Source: Epiperipatus broadwayi
Lineage: Eukaryota > Onychophora > Udeonychophora > Euonychophora > Peripatidae
DNA length: 64,000 nt
Direction: 5' to 3'
Assembly: GCA_028023455.1 (NCBI GenBank)
Contig: JAQFVV010000030.1
Span: 1,630,501 to 1,694,500, forward strand
This document shows positions 45,959-57,688 of the stretch, in pieces; the first letter of the stretch is position 1; every line of letters starts with the position of its first letter. Position numbers and translations under genes: made by a program. Below the pieces are notes generated by a model. The model saw nothing but the letters and a program-made list of their open reading frames with translations, searched no databases and was not told the DNA's origin.

Positions 45959-46045
45959 AGCATCGGCCGGGAAGCGAACCCACAACAGCTGTCTGCAAGC
46001 AACTGCTTGCAAGGCAGCTGCACTGACCTCTCGGCTACCGACGCT
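45959..46045 (-). repeat. tRNA-derived SINE, copy 6
   Basis: Minus strand: AGCGTCGG acceptor pairing with CCGATGCT; GTAGCCGAGAGG A-box-like; CCTTGCAAGCAG arm; GGGTTCGCTTCCCGG B-box-like; then TTTGACATATGG and an A-run. Flanks share CGTTTC.ATTT, a possible imperfect target duplication. Confidence 0.82.
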
Positions 46046-46488
46046 TGATAAGATCGTTTCTATTTGTAGAGAGTAATTGATACAAGATTACGGGGTTCTC
46101 ATCTTCTAAACCTTTTTCACTATTCTTCTTTTGCAATACTAATGTCTTTGCATGCACATACATGCTTGTGCAAAAAAAAAAAAAGAGAAAAAGATGGAGT
46201 CACAACAACGGTGTCTGTAATTAAAGGTTGAAAATATGGTTCCACAAACACACAATCAGTATGTTAATGCATAGCGATAGCTAACTGATGGCATGAGTGG
46301 TTTATGGGAACTGGGAACTAGACCAAGAGTATAGAAAGTGAAAGGAATTAGAGAGAAAACAGGAAAGATTACATCAAAAAGAGTACCTATCCTTTGATGA
46401 GGTAACATTATATTCTAAAGGACAGCATCTTTTATTGTTATTACTTAATAATTAACTCTTATTTATGGTTACTACACTACCTTATAAT

Positions 46489-46711
46489 TACAATTTATCC
46501 AAACCACTTCAAACACTTTTTAGCAAAACTTTATTTGCACATATACATACACCTACGTTTCAACTGACCTGCAGTCTTCTTTAGAGCCAGTTTATTTAGT
46601 AAGAGAATAAAATAAACTGGCTCTGAAAAAGACTGCAGGTCAGTCGAAACATAGGTGTACAAATAAAGAGTTTTGCTAAAAAAGTATTTGAAGTGGTTTG
46701 GATAAATTGTA
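46489..46711. mobile_element. TA-flanked foldback MITE 1 with hammerhead-like core
   Basis: Near-palindromic: the left arm starts TACAATTTATCCAAACCAC and the right arm ends with its complement at 46711. The arms are ~100 bp with a short AT-rich centre. Each arm carries CTCTGAAAAAGACTGCAGGT..CAGTCGAAAC or its inverse. The CTGA..hairpin(GACTG/CAGTC)..GAAAC arrangement mimics a hammerhead core, but no stem I or cleavage site is found. Confidence 0.75.
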
Positions 46712-47465
46712 TTTATAGGATATTACAGCAAAGTAAAGAAAAGTGTGATTTTGGTATCTTATAATTGCAGACCAATCGGTAGTCTGAGTTCAATGCCAGG
46801 TATATACATACATCAGAATGTGTTTTATTACATTAAGTTGTAGAATAAAATCCAATTTATAAATATTAGTTTCTAAGATATACAAATCAATCATCTGGAA
46901 ATCTTGATTACAATTAGCTTGACATAATTTGCATTTTGTTTACAATGAAATATTTATCATGTTACGTTGTTTGTCAGAAATATTTTGATAGGCATTAACT
47001 TGTATGACTGGACTAAATTTTAAAACTAGATTTTATTCTATGCACATTGAATAAATTGTTTATTTATTCATTTATTAGATGTGTATATCTCCCTATGTTA
47101 TTAAACATATATTTTTATTACTGGGTTTGATGATCTCCATACAAAATATTTAATTAGCTAGTTGACTTATTAAAAGTCAACTTTTTAAAAACTGGACATT
47201 AAAATTCATTACGTAAACACAGGAAGATTCATCATCAATTAATTAACTATTAATGAACTTCTTAAGCAATAATCGGATTAATTTTTTATAGACTGCATCA
47301 TTTGTATTGTTTTTGTTCTTTTAAGGTAAATAATGGTGGCTACTATAATGCATCATATGTTTATAGCATTTCATCTAGGAAAGGCTGTACCTTGCAGTAC
47401 CTCTTTGGTAGTTAATAAACTTTTGTCTACTGAGATGCTCATATTATATCCACCTATCACAATTG
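46712..47465. other. No gene seen
   Basis: AT-rich spacer. Confidence 0.4.
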
Positions 47466-47471
47466 ATTGTA

Positions 47472-48425
47472 CACCTAGGTCTTGTTTTATGCGGATTATT
47501 TTAATGCGATTTTGAAGTTATGCGATTCATGTTTCTTCTTAATATCTTTCATATTTCACTATATTTATTAGATATCAAGAAATTTAAATTATTAATAACT
47601 TATTTTGACTTTTTTTTTTCAAAAATATATTAGCAGCTAATGTGAATATGGCCTGAAGCTGTATTTAGAATTTTAGCTTCTATGTAAATAACCTACTTAT
47701 ACTAATGAGTAAATAATAATAATAATAGATTTATACTTACATATAAAAATATCGCACTAAATATTAAAAAAATTTAAACTTTTAAACCATATTTTGTTAT
47801 ATATAACCGAAATAAATAATCTTTTAGATTTTTAAAATAAAAAACGAAGATTTTATAAACTGAAAATAATTTTTCTAATGATAATGTATAATCTTTTTGT
47901 TTTGATTGCGATTTCATTTTTTTTAATATAAAAACAGAAAACCATTAACACAGCACAAGACTAAAAGTGGCACTAGTTGTACATCACATCACGAATAAAA
48001 ATAAAGTGTCTAACAGGTTTTTCTGGGCATAATTGCTGAGAGACTCTTGACTTCATTTAAGGAGAAGCCACAATACATCACATTGAATCTGATTTCTTTC
48101 CAGTTTGCAAGCGAACTCTAGCGGTAATGATTAAAATATGTATGGAAAATGTAAATTTAAATACTGTAGTTAATAAAAAAAGTTTGTCTTGTATTAATTT
48201 TTTTTCAAATATTTGAAATTTTTTATTAGTCGTATTTTATTTGCTTATTTTTTTAATGTGAATTTTAAAGTAATTTTTCCTTATTGCTTTGCTTTTATGT
48301 GAATTCTGAAAATTACAGACCCTATCCCCCATTTTTCAAGGTTAATTAAGTCTATTTTTATGCAATTTTTTTTAATGCGGGGTTTTCTGTGGAACCTATC
48401 TACCGCATAAAAAGAGACCCAGGTG
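47472..48425. mobile_element. TA-flanked non-autonomous DNA transposon, copy 2
   Basis: Homologous over its whole length to 29233-30200. Left end CACCTAGGTCTTGTTTTATG, right end complement CACCTGGGTCTCTTTTTATG. TA lies on each side (47470-47471 and 48426-48427). No coding frame. Confidence 0.85.
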
Positions 48426-48429
48426 TATT

Positions 48430-49480
48430 TGTTATTTATGCTTTAGTTTAAGAAGTGCTAATTATTGTATATTACAATAACTACATTCAATTATGATTTC
48501 CAATGTATAGAGCAAAAGAGAATATGGTAATATGCAAGCAATTATAATTACTTATATAAACATTTACATTTTCTAACTATTAACAATGAGATTTAGTGGT
48601 AGAAAATACTGAATTGTTATGGTGCCATTTTAGATGGAAATACTGCATAGAAAGTCTAACAATCGTTGATTTAAATCAGGCGAGTAAAAATTATACTACA
48701 AGCTCTGCTTTTACTGTTTTTTTTTAAAAATTTATATTACTATATTTAGTCTAGTATTTACTTCCATCTATTTATAGCAATTATAAACTTAAATATTGAC
48801 AAAGCATCAGATATTTAAAGGATCAACATGGTAATTCTTAAAAGACATTCTACGAACTTTAAACAACCTTTAATTTGTACCTTTTTTTAATGTTCTACCA
48901 GTAGGGAAAAGTCTTATTTTCTATCAAAAATATATATTTTTATATGATATTAACATTAAAAAGAATTTTCTGACTTCAAATATTCACGCAGAAATATGAA
49001 TACACTTGACTTTAAAATTGTGTGTAAAGTGTATATAATTATTTTCAGTTTGTTCATTAATTATTATTAACAAATGATCTAAGGTCATTAAGTTGAAGCT
49101 CCAATTTCACAATATTTGAAAACTATTTAGTACAAATATAAAGAAAATATAATTTTAATTTTCTACCTATTATAGCAGTTATTTTAGAGCAGGAAAATAA
49201 TTGCCTAACCATATATATAAAAGCCCTGTTTCCTGCCACTTTTACATTTTCAAATTACTATTACCTTTGAATTATAATGAATATTTAGAATATATAGAAG
49301 ATAAAAAAAAGTTAATATTTTAAGCATGGTTTTAGTTGCAGCTTTTTTAAATTTCAGTTTTAATTTAACATCTCAAAATTACCAAAATATGTTGGATACT
49401 GACTTTTATAATAATAATTTGTGCAGTTGAATGAAACCATTTAATAAATAAATGTCAGGAGTGATATTTAAAGGACCTTC
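48430..49480. other. No gene seen
   Basis: AT-rich spacer without recognisable content. Confidence 0.4.
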
Positions 49481-49489
49481 AGAATATGT

Positions 49490-50215
49490 TGAATAGATTG
49501 TAAGGAGGATGCATATGGAGTGAATATTAATATTGAAAAGACTAAGTGTTTACGGATAGGGAGAAATGCAAAAAGTCTGCAAATTGGAATTCATGATAAT
49601 ATGGTTCAACAGGTGAAGGGATTTAGATATTTGGTAGTTGGTTGAGTGAGGATGGAAGCAGTGAAGATGAAGTTAAAAGAAGAATAGTATTGGCAAAAGA
49701 CATTTGTGAAGAGGAAGAAGATATTTTGTGGACCTTTGGAGAGAGAATTAAGGAAGAGATTAATTAAATGTTATGTGTGGAGTGTATTGATGTATGGTTG
49801 TGAGACATGGACACTGAGTAATAGAATTAAGAAATGATTGGAAGCCTTTGAGTAGTGGACATGGAGAGGAATGGAAAAAATCAGTTAGGTGATAACAAAT
49901 GAAGAAGTTTTGAAAAGAGTAAATAAGAAGATTGATTGAGAACATCAAAGAGAGTAAGAGAAACTGGATTGGACATATATTAAGAAGAAATTATAGTTCA
50001 ATGAAAGATGTTTTGGAGGGAATGGTGAGTGGAAATAAGAAGATAGAATGGAAGAGATTGACCTTATTGGACGATATAAGAGGTGGGAAGACTTATATGG
50101 AATTGAAGAAATGGGCAAGAAAGAGAATGGAATGGAAAAATGAATGAATTGATGTTGTGAATACTCTCTGGACCTGTCCATTGGACAGAATACTATTGAT
50201 TGATTGAACATATAA
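49490..50215 (+). pseudogene. LINE reverse transcriptase C-terminal (thumb/connection) relic
   Basis: Plus-strand frames read YGVNINIEKTKCLRIGRNAK (49515-49575), then QVKGFRYL (49610-49635) and SEDGSSEDEVKRRIVLAK (49645-49700). FCGPLERELRKRLIKCYVWS and VLMYGCETWTLSNRIK follow (49725-49830), then NIKESKRNWIGHILRRN (49941-49990) and RLTLLDDIRGGKTYMELKKW (50055-50115). This order (K.K.M..S....Y.YLG..., YGCETWTL, R...W.GHILR) is the standard C-terminal half of RTE/CR1-like LINE proteins. At least two frameshifts; the 5' part is missing. A 71-codon open stretch at 49932 is its last piece. Confidence 0.8.
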
Positions 50216-51315
50216 ACAGGTAAATACTAGTGCCAACACCAAGTAATCACTTCTTCATTTTCAGGACAAATCTAATTCTTTATCAATGAGTTTCATGCAT
50301 AGACTGGTTTATTTATTTGATCTTATATGCACAAATGATTTATTTTTGCAGATGATTTTTGACATGCCATATATGATATGCACAGATTTAGAAGAGCTTG
50401 AGCAAATTCTTAGAAATTTAGAATTCTAAAAACACTTTATATAACAACTTAGATCATAAGAAATATTCTTAAAACTGCATGTATTTTATAAATCTAAAGT
50501 TGTTAATTGATTATATATAACTAAAATATTACTGCAAAGTCCTAGATTTCTATTTACCCAAATGCAATACTTTGCAGCATGTAATAAATTTGATCCATTA
50601 AAATGTTATTGGGAAAAGTGATGGTTTTTAAATTCAGTTCTTAGTCTTAGAACACTGTGTTATAGCAATCATTTCAGAAACCAGGGACTTTCAAAAGGTA
50701 CCCTGTAAATGCCATACATGTTAAGCTAATAATATTATTTTAGAAGATTCAGGAACTTATAGATAAGTGTTGACTTCTGCAGGATTTTTGCCACAACTTT
50801 TTTGATTACAAGTTTTGATAATATTCTTCAATCTTTTTTTTTAAATCTAAGTATTAATTTCCAAAGATTCTAGCAAAGTTCACTTTTTCATCTTTAGGGA
50901 ATTTAATGATGCTCCTTAGCGAGTGTCAATCTTGAAATATTAAATAATTCAGTAGGAATAATTTGGAGACTGATGCTTCAGTTAATCTGAAAAGAACAAT
51001 TTGTCACTTTTTAAAATGGACAAGTTAAGCATTTTTCACTGATGTATTGAACTGAAACAACTTCCTGTTAATAATCTTTTCCCACCTCTTCCAGAATCCT
51101 ATCTGTAAAAATTTTTTTTTACTGTATCTATGCTAATGCTAACATAAAATATTCTATATTTTCCAGATCCTACATACAGATAATATGGTATTAATTCTTC
51201 ATGTGCCAATTAGAGAATTTTGTATCACCATATTTAGTAAAAAAATTGACTGACATTAACATGACTGCCCTCATCAGATGCTCTAAAAATGATAAATATA
51301 GCAACATTATTCTTA
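50216..51315. other. No gene seen
   Basis: AT-rich spacer. Part may be the 3' tail of the LINE. Confidence 0.35.
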
Positions 51316-51317
51316 TT

Positions 51318-51552
51318 TATCGTACCATTTACATCTTTCTTAAACACTTTATCAATATTCTTTATTTATATCAACACTTAACAGTTTCGACTGTCCTGCA
51401 GTCATCATCAAAGATCTTTACAATCCTATTTTTAAAAACTCAACTGATTGTAAAGAGCTCTGATGATGACTGCAGGACAGTCGAAACTGTTAGTTTTGAT
51501 ATAAGTAACGAGTATTGATAAAGTGTTTAAGAAAGGTGTAAATGGTACGATA
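51318..51552. mobile_element. TA-flanked foldback MITE 2 with hammerhead-like core
   Basis: Arms start TATCGTACCATTTACA and end with the complement at 51552; the terminal TA on each side would be the target duplication. The centre of the right arm has CTGATGA (51460-51466), a 5-bp GACTG/CAGTC hairpin with loop CAGGA, and GAAAC (51483-51487), so core and stem II are perfect. No stem I or convincing cleavage triplet is present. Sequence differs from foldback 1 apart from this motif. Confidence 0.78.
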
Positions 51553-51730
51553 TGTTAAAATAGAAATCAATACATAGGAAAAGGAAGAACAAAAAAATTA
51601 TATTATTCTTATTTACATATCTCTGCTATATTCAAATGAATGTTACAACTTGAACGTTCAAATTAATAGCAAATGTAATAGTCTTATTTCTAATAGTTAA
51701 ATGTTAACTCAGAGTGATTCTTTTTTTATT

Positions 51731-51935
51731 ATTATTCTACACGAATAAAGCGTGATAAATAGAGCAATCAAAATGCAAAAAACATTAATTATAAACAACA
51801 ATTTGCCAAGTGCTTTCAGTACTGTATATGATTCTGGTGTACAGTACCGAAAGCGCTTGGCAAATTGTTGTTTATAATTAATGTTTTTTGCATTTTGGTT
51901 GCTCTGTTTATCACACTTTATTCATATAGAATAAT
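51731..51935. mobile_element. Foldback MITE 3
   Basis: Arms of ~85 bp: ATTATTCTACACGAATAAAG at the left, the complement of ATTATTCTATATGAATAAAG at the right. The loop is short (around ATGATTCTGGTG), with a TTTCAGTACTG/CAGTACCGAAA stem. Transcribed, it would form one long hairpin with few mismatches. Confidence 0.75.
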
Positions 51936-51939
51936 TTTG

Positions 51940-53110
51940 ATTATCTGACAGAGTTTTTATATTATTTATTTATAAACAATTATATATACAAATAAATATG
52001 TTAATAAGTACTTTGCTGATGCTATAAGTATATGTCATAATTTGAAACAATATTAACTCTTCATACCTCTTATCTAGAGGATTTTGTAAACTTTTACATT
52101 ATAATATTAGTAAAAAATCAACCAATTTCAGCACACACGTCTTTTGGTCTTTCCCTCAATAGATGTTTTAGAAATGTTCTGCTCAATTTAATGCTAAAGC
52201 TTGAACAATATTTGTAATATATATATAATTTTAATCACTTCAAATTATTATATTATATGTATAGTATCAATAAAATATATAAATATAATTTAAAGCATCT
52301 TTTCACTGTCTGTATACTAAAGGAAAAGATAAATCTTAAAAATTAATAAAATTAATGAATTTCAGAATGATAAAAAATATTTAGATGTATGAACATTTAT
52401 GATTCCACCTTTCTTAAATATTGGTATGATTGTTTTATGAAGAATACTTCAAAGCAGCAGAAAATGTTTCAAGAACTATCAGTCAAAAATATTAAAATGG
52501 TGCTCAATGGTTTTTAAAAAATGTTATTACAATGAAATTAACAATTGTAAATATCTTGGTCAAATTATTAGTCCAAATATAAAGATGGGTATGGGAGTTG
52601 TGGATTGATAATGGTTGATGATGATGGGAGTTGAGCAATATAAAGATTGAAGACCATGTAGAAGTATGAAAAGATTTATGATGGAATTAATAAAAATGAT
52701 AAAAATCAAATGCATGAATAGAAAATAAACAGATATGACACCACTGATATAATTAAATAGCAGAAATGGTGATAGCGGACATGCTACTAAAGAAAGAAAA
52801 AAAAAATTATAGACAAAAAACAAGTCCAAGATTGCATCTCAAGAGATTGCAATATAGAAACTATTTGAGCAATGGGTATATAAGGAAATTTAATGGAATA
52901 ATATATGGATAGAAAAAAGTTGATAAAATTTGGAGAAATTACCATGCTATGGATTGATAACGATTGAAAATAATAATTTTGAAAGCAATTAATATTATTA
53001 ATTTTTATAAACAAACGTTAAATGATTGCTTTGTATAAAATAATTAATATTTCCGATTAAAATACATATTATATTAATACCATTATTTTAATTTATCAAA
53101 AAATGTAACA
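51940..53110. other. Mostly non-coding; faint LINE-like trace
   Basis: Near 52530-52570 a plus-strand NEINNCKYLGQIIS reading resembles the 'KYLG' block of LINE reverse transcriptases. Nothing else could be assigned. Confidence 0.3.
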
Positions 53111-53119
53111 GATAAATAT

Positions 53120-54240
53120 TTAGTAAGAGGCGATTCAAATATTAATTTAAAATGGTTTCGCTAGATGTCATGCTTGTGTGGATATAATTTTTAGTTTTTT
53201 TTTTTTTAGGTGAAGAAGAAAATTCATGTCCAAGTAATCATAATTTTTTATTAATAGAAAATGAGAATAAATAGATACAATATGAAATAAATAATATTAA
53301 AAATCGTAGATGGGGTATTAATAATAAAATTAAGTTAAAGAAAGAAAATAATAATTACACTTTCTTATTACATTGCCAAATGTATGTCATAAATACTAAA
53401 TCATCCATGCACTTTACTACTGTTACACAACTTTAGTTGAAGTTAGGAGATATGAGTTCTGAAGAAGATTGCAGGGGCAATCGAAACTGTAAAAGAAGAT
53501 GATAAATAAAGCATTGTGTAAAAGTTGAAATTAGGAGATATAAGAGTTCTGAAAAAGATTTCTGGGGCAATCGAAACTGTAAAAGAGGATGGTAAATAAA
53601 GCATTGTGTAAAAGTTGAAATTAGGAGATATAAGAGTTCTGAAAAAGATTTCTGGGGCAATCGAAACTGTAAAAGAGGATGGTAAATAAAGTATTGTGTA
53701 AAAGTTGAAATTAGGAGATATAAGAGTTCTGAAGAAGATTGCTGGGGCAATCAAAACTGTAAAAGAAGGTAGTAAATAAAGCATTATGTAACAGTAGTAA
53801 AGTGCATGGATGATTCACTTAAAAAAATAATAATTAGTAGAATATTATATTAAGGAGAATTGTATACTAAAGTTTGGGAAGTAGCTTATGTGAAAAGAAG
53901 AGAAATTAATAGGAATTTACAAAATTATACTTTAATTAGAGTGAAAGAAAAAAAAAGATAAATAGGGAGTATAAAAAAGCAGTAAATAGAAAATTAAAGG
54001 CAGATAGTATAAATGGAAAGATTAAAATATATTTAGAATTTAATGATGAAAAAATGAAAATGAATAAAGCCTATAAACATAAGAGATAGTGATAGATAAT
54101 ATTGGAAGTACATCAAATAGACAAACAGATCTGAAGAAAATATTAAATTGATTGACAAAGGAGATAAAAACTTTATGTATATTAAGAAGTAGAGAGAGGG
54201 AAAAGGGAATTAAGGTTTTAAAAAAAAGATTAAATGTGAA
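53120..54240 (+). pseudogene. LINE AP-endonuclease relic, split by an inverted-repeat element
   Basis: Plus strand: a GDSNIN-like 'GDFN' block near 53130, CPSNHNFLLIENEN near 53228-53268 (the terminal 'SDH' motif, with Asp changed to Asn). After the 53399-53815 insertion come basic residues REYKKAVNRKLKADSINGKI (~53968-54025) and KIYLEFNDEKMKMNKAYKH (~54025-54083), the usual lead-in to the RT domain. Frames are broken. The class is LINE; the clade is uncertain. Confidence 0.45.
53399..53815. mobile_element. Inverted-repeat element enclosing a 4 x 90-bp array
   Basis: 29-bp perfect terminal inverted repeats (AATCATCCATGCACTTTACT.. at 53399 and its complement ending 53815) flank four tandem units whose GAGTTCTG starts fall at 53454, 53544, 53634 and 53724: exactly 90 bp each. 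Each unit carries CTGAAGA or CTGAAAA, a short hairpin and CGAAACTGTAAAAG (the fourth reads CAAAACTG). Two overlapping long minus-strand frames are repeat artefacts. The layout resembles the short inverted-repeat elements with internal tandem repeats seen in several invertebrates. Confidence 0.85.
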
Positions 54241-54249
54241 CAACAGGTG

Positions 54250-54865
54250 AGATAGACTTTAAAAATTTTGATGTCTCCATCAAACATAATAGACCAATCT
54301 CTCTCACTATACATGTTCTGAACAAACCTCTAATCATTAATCAGGCTATGAAATTCGATCAGAAATGTTAATACCGAGATCACTGCCATTAAAGCTTGAA
54401 CATATTAGCAATTATAAACAGATATATAATGTATTAAACATTTTAATACAATTCTATACACAATTGGTAATGGATGGAGATCATTTCTGTTCATATTATA
54501 ATATAAACAAATTACATTAATTTAGACATTTAAAAACTAGCCAAAAATTAAAATTTCATAACCATTGGTTTCACTGCTAAGACTGACTTCACAATTAGAA
54601 AGTAACAAATACGTACTAAATTAATTCTCAGTAATTCTTAATTTCCTTTAATATTAAAAAAAAAAATCTTAAATAATTTAATAGCCTCAAATTCATAAGT
54701 TTTTAATAAAAGAGATTCTATATTTTTTCTCTTTAACTCAAAGAAAGATAACTTTAGCCTGCTCAAACACAATCTTATGGCCTGTATTTTTTTATTTTTA
54801 TGGATATATGTGGCAGTAACCAAAAATACTAGTATTTTGTAATAATACATTGTGCATTTATTATT
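54250..54865. other. No gene seen
   Basis: AT-rich spacer; an 84-codon minus-strand frame has no recognisable content. Confidence 0.35.
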
Positions 54866-54869
54866 AGAT

Positions 54870-55450
54870 GTACAAATTGAACCCCCCTTCAAAGTATTAT
54901 CAATATAATGCAGTGCACTGGTTTAAATGTGTTTTAATTTTTCAAACTAATTCCGAAACTCTTGTAAAGTAATGCTTTCAATGCTTCATTTTTTCTTCAC
55001 CACTTCTAAGTTCGCAATATATATATATATTTAAGACGTTTTTTCATTTGAGAGAATAAAAAGAAGTCAAATGGAGTGAGATCAGATAAATATGGCTGCT
55101 GGATAAACCGAGTTATGCTAAATGTAAATAAAAATTGTACCACCCACAAGGCTTAGTATGCTGATGTATTATCATGATAAAGATTGCATTCTCTATTTGT
55201 CCACCAATGAAACATTTTGGTTTTACTGCATCTCACAAACACTTCAGAACTTGTAGTAAAAGCATTTGATTGTTAGAAAACATTTCTGAGTGAACTATGC
55301 CATTTTCACCCCCCCCCCCCCAAAAAAAAAAACAGCATCGTTTTGTCAGTGGACTTTATTTGCCATGCTTTTTAGGATGTGGTGAATTTGACACTTCAAT
55401 TAAGTCACCCATAAACTTATTTTTTCTCAAAGATGCTTGCTTGTAAGTGG
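54870..55450 (-). pseudogene. mariner-type transposase relic
   Basis: Minus-strand frames follow a mariner transposase C-terminal half across several shifts: STDKTMLFFF (~55355-55325), then after a C/A homopolymer run GENGIVHSEMF (~55300-55270), LLLQVLKCL.DAVKPK (~55258-55205), a WTNRECNLYHDNTSAY-like reading (the 'HDNAPAH' catalytic block, ~55200-55160), LTPFDFFLFSQMKKRL (~55080-55035; the 'SPDL.P.DFFLF' block) and a THLNQCTAL..YFEGG tail (~54925-54885). Dead through frameshifts, but the block order is clear. The family is the Tc1/mariner superfamily. Confidence 0.65.
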
Positions 55451-55654
55451 TTTCATATATTTTATCTGTTTATCCTGCTATTCTCCCTAATAACAAAATA
55501 GAACTTCATACTGTCTCAAGTTTTCAACCATTACAAAAATTGACAAATAAGTGAAACACACTTAACAAAAACATTTACATCATAACATGACTTCTCCCGA
55601 TAATGAAAGTTGACAGACTGTTGGCTATTGGTCAGCCACTTGAAAGAAAAAATT
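55451..55654. other. Unassigned sequence next to the primer-binding site
   Basis: It may hold the 5' part of the mariner relic and, on the minus strand, leader sequence of the LTR element that follows. Confidence 0.3.
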
Positions 55655-56150
55655 CTGTCGACTGCGCCAATAATTTGCTGTGTCCGCAACTATGACTGGG
55701 CGTCCAGCAAATGAATATATACGTAAAAAACTCGCAATATTTTAAATAATCAGAATAATGAATGGGCTCTGTTATGCATTCTTTGGCCCCAGTCCAGTTT
55801 AGTTGCACATGAACACTTCGTAGTATAGCACTGCAACTGACTTTAAGCTCCTTATAGCTTCTGTCTCTGCAACAGACCACTAGTAACTCTACTTGAAAAC
55901 AGCTGGAAACTCAACTCTTCATTTAGATGCTATCTGGACAGTATCCTCAGGCCCCAATCTCTGTGAGCCTATTCAGCTATACCATGAACTACATTTCCAC
56001 TGAGCGCTGGACATTAATAAAAGCATTAACACTAGATCTCTCCTACTGAAATTGAACATGAAAGTCAACTAGAGCTGTACTCGAATGGCCTGACGTACTT
56101 GTTACCTACTCTTTTTATAGTTTTCTGATAACTGCAACAATTAATTACTG
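55655..56150 (-). mobile_element. 5' LTR and primer-binding site of a gypsy-like element (fragment)
   Basis: On the minus strand TGGCGCAGTCGACAG (complement of 55658-55672) is a classic gypsy-type primer-binding site. It is adjacent to an LTR whose last bases (..GTTGCGGACACAGCA) match the ends of the 58.2-61.9 kb LTRs. Inside the LTR, TATAAAAAG (minus strand, ~56122-56114) is followed ~29 bp later by a TCAGG initiator-like site. No coding part remains: lower coordinates run into the mariner relic. The outer LTR edge near 56150 is approximate. Confidence 0.55.
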
Positions 56151-56299
56151 TCTCCAATAAGATAAGATCTCTTATCTAGAAATATTTGCAATCAGCAAAT
56201 ATTTTTTGGAATTTTATCGATCATCATTACATTAATTCTTTAATTAAATTTTTCAGTTATCAGTACGCGATCTAAAAACAATCTCTTGAATAAATTCTA

Positions 56300-56760
56300 G
56301 TTTTTCTGGAGTGCACTAACTTATATGCAATTTTTACAAAAATTCAACACATATAATGCATCATTACCGTATGTTAATCCTGTTACTGTCACTCCCTTCC
56401 ATACAATTCTAGTTATATCGTACTTATTATATGAGAACATTATTAATTTCTTTATTAATCCCTTTCTTTTCTTTGCTTTATTTATTACTTTTTTCTCCCA
56501 TTTATCCAAGCAATTTTTTTGATTACTTAATATAATTCCCAAATAGTTATATCTATTCACCACACCTAACTTGATATCCCCCAATAAAAATTATGTCTTC
56601 TCTTTCCCCAGCATTAATCATTACTTTGGATTTTTCTTTACTAAATTTAATCCCCATCTCTTCACCCATCCTTGTGCATCGGCCTAATTTCCATATCTTC
56701 CCTTCTTTCTGCACACAAAAGGATATCATTCTTAAATAAAAGACTCAACAATGTATATAC
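56300..56760 (-). pseudogene. LINE reverse transcriptase fragment
   Basis: Minus strand: LLFKNDILLCAERREDMEI (~56735-56685), a YADD-box relic in which ADD has become KND. It is followed by a K..IQSND-like lead and then GDIKLGVVNRYNYLGIILSNQ (~56580-56515), the 'Y.YLG' block, with KVINKAKKRKG..IKKLI and YNKYDITRIVWKGVTVTGLTYGNDALY. The order matches LINE RT motifs C to thumb. Truncated at both ends and frameshifted near 56585. An overlapping plus-strand frame is a shadow. Confidence 0.7.
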
Positions 56761-56764
56761 TCCA

Positions 56765-57540
56765 TTTTCAGGTTTTATTTGCAGTTTTCTTTATAGTTAA
56801 TTCTCAAGAAGATTTAGCTGGAATATCTACAATTGAAATAATAATTCCTTTTTCCAGTTTTAAAAAATGAATAACATTTTCTTTATATTTTTTTAACACT
56901 TTATTTTATATTTGTAAGAAATGAGTAAAATAAAATATTAGTGAAAGAGAGAAAAAATTGTGAATCTTTAATTTTATGTAATTTTCAAGTATGTATTTAT
57001 TAGATGAAAATTTTAGATTAACTATAATTGGCAATTCATATTTCTAATAATTAATCATCTTTAATCTGGAACATAAAATATTAAAAAATGCATATAATTA
57101 CCAAATTTCCTTTATCTGTGTAGATATAAAATCCACTTTTCCTTCACTGACACAAACATGGCATTGTCAATATTCATCAACCTAATATGCCCATGACCTG
57201 GGATTTGAATTTAAATAGCGAGAATCATGGAAATTCTTACAATTTTTTTTCATGCAAATGCTTTGTAATACAACTATAAATTATCCAATAGTGATTAGTA
57301 AATGGGAATTTAATTATATTAAGTTAGAGGATAAATATTTCAGATTAATGTGAAATGGTTATAATGTATTGACAGTAAAAATATAAAAATACAATTGTAA
57401 TATGATATTATATTCACAATTTGTAAGAGAAATATTCTATTTCTATAAATATAAAGCCTCTAATTTTCTTTGTAATCATTTTTACTGGGGCTAAATTTTC
57501 TGAAACGAGATATTTTAATGTTTTTTCCTCTTTCTTTTTG
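56765..57540. other. No gene seen
   Basis: AT-rich spacer. Confidence 0.4.
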
Positions 57541-57544
57541 TCCA

Positions 57545-57586
57545 ATGCATGGTGGCTGCGATGACCTCTCAGCTAACAACCCTTGA
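57545..57586 (-). repeat. tRNA-derived SINE, 5' fragment (copy 7)
   Basis: Minus-strand ATCAAGGGTTGTTAGCTGAG, AGGTCATCGCAGCCACC: only the A-box half of the SINE remains. Confidence 0.55.
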
Positions 57587-57688
57587 TGCTGTTATTGAGA
57601 ATTTATATAGGAAAATTAATTTAACTTAACTCACAACAGAATATTATTTTCTTATAAATACACAAATTTATATAAAAATACAATATAA

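Noticed and set aside
46623-46650. Full hammerhead ribozyme in foldback 1
   Set aside because: Core and stem II are present, but I could not find a paired stem I or an acceptable cleavage site; kept only as a look-alike.
53433-53784. Two overlapping minus-strand ORFs of 105 and 113 codons with repeated protein sequence
   Set aside because: They are produced by four 90-bp tandem units; 90 is a multiple of three, so frames stay open. No codon-level constraint or known domain.
53454-53813. Regularly spaced repeats that might be taken for a CRISPR array
   Set aside because: Units are contiguous 90-bp copies without unique spacers, in eukaryotic DNA and inside inverted repeats of a transposable element.
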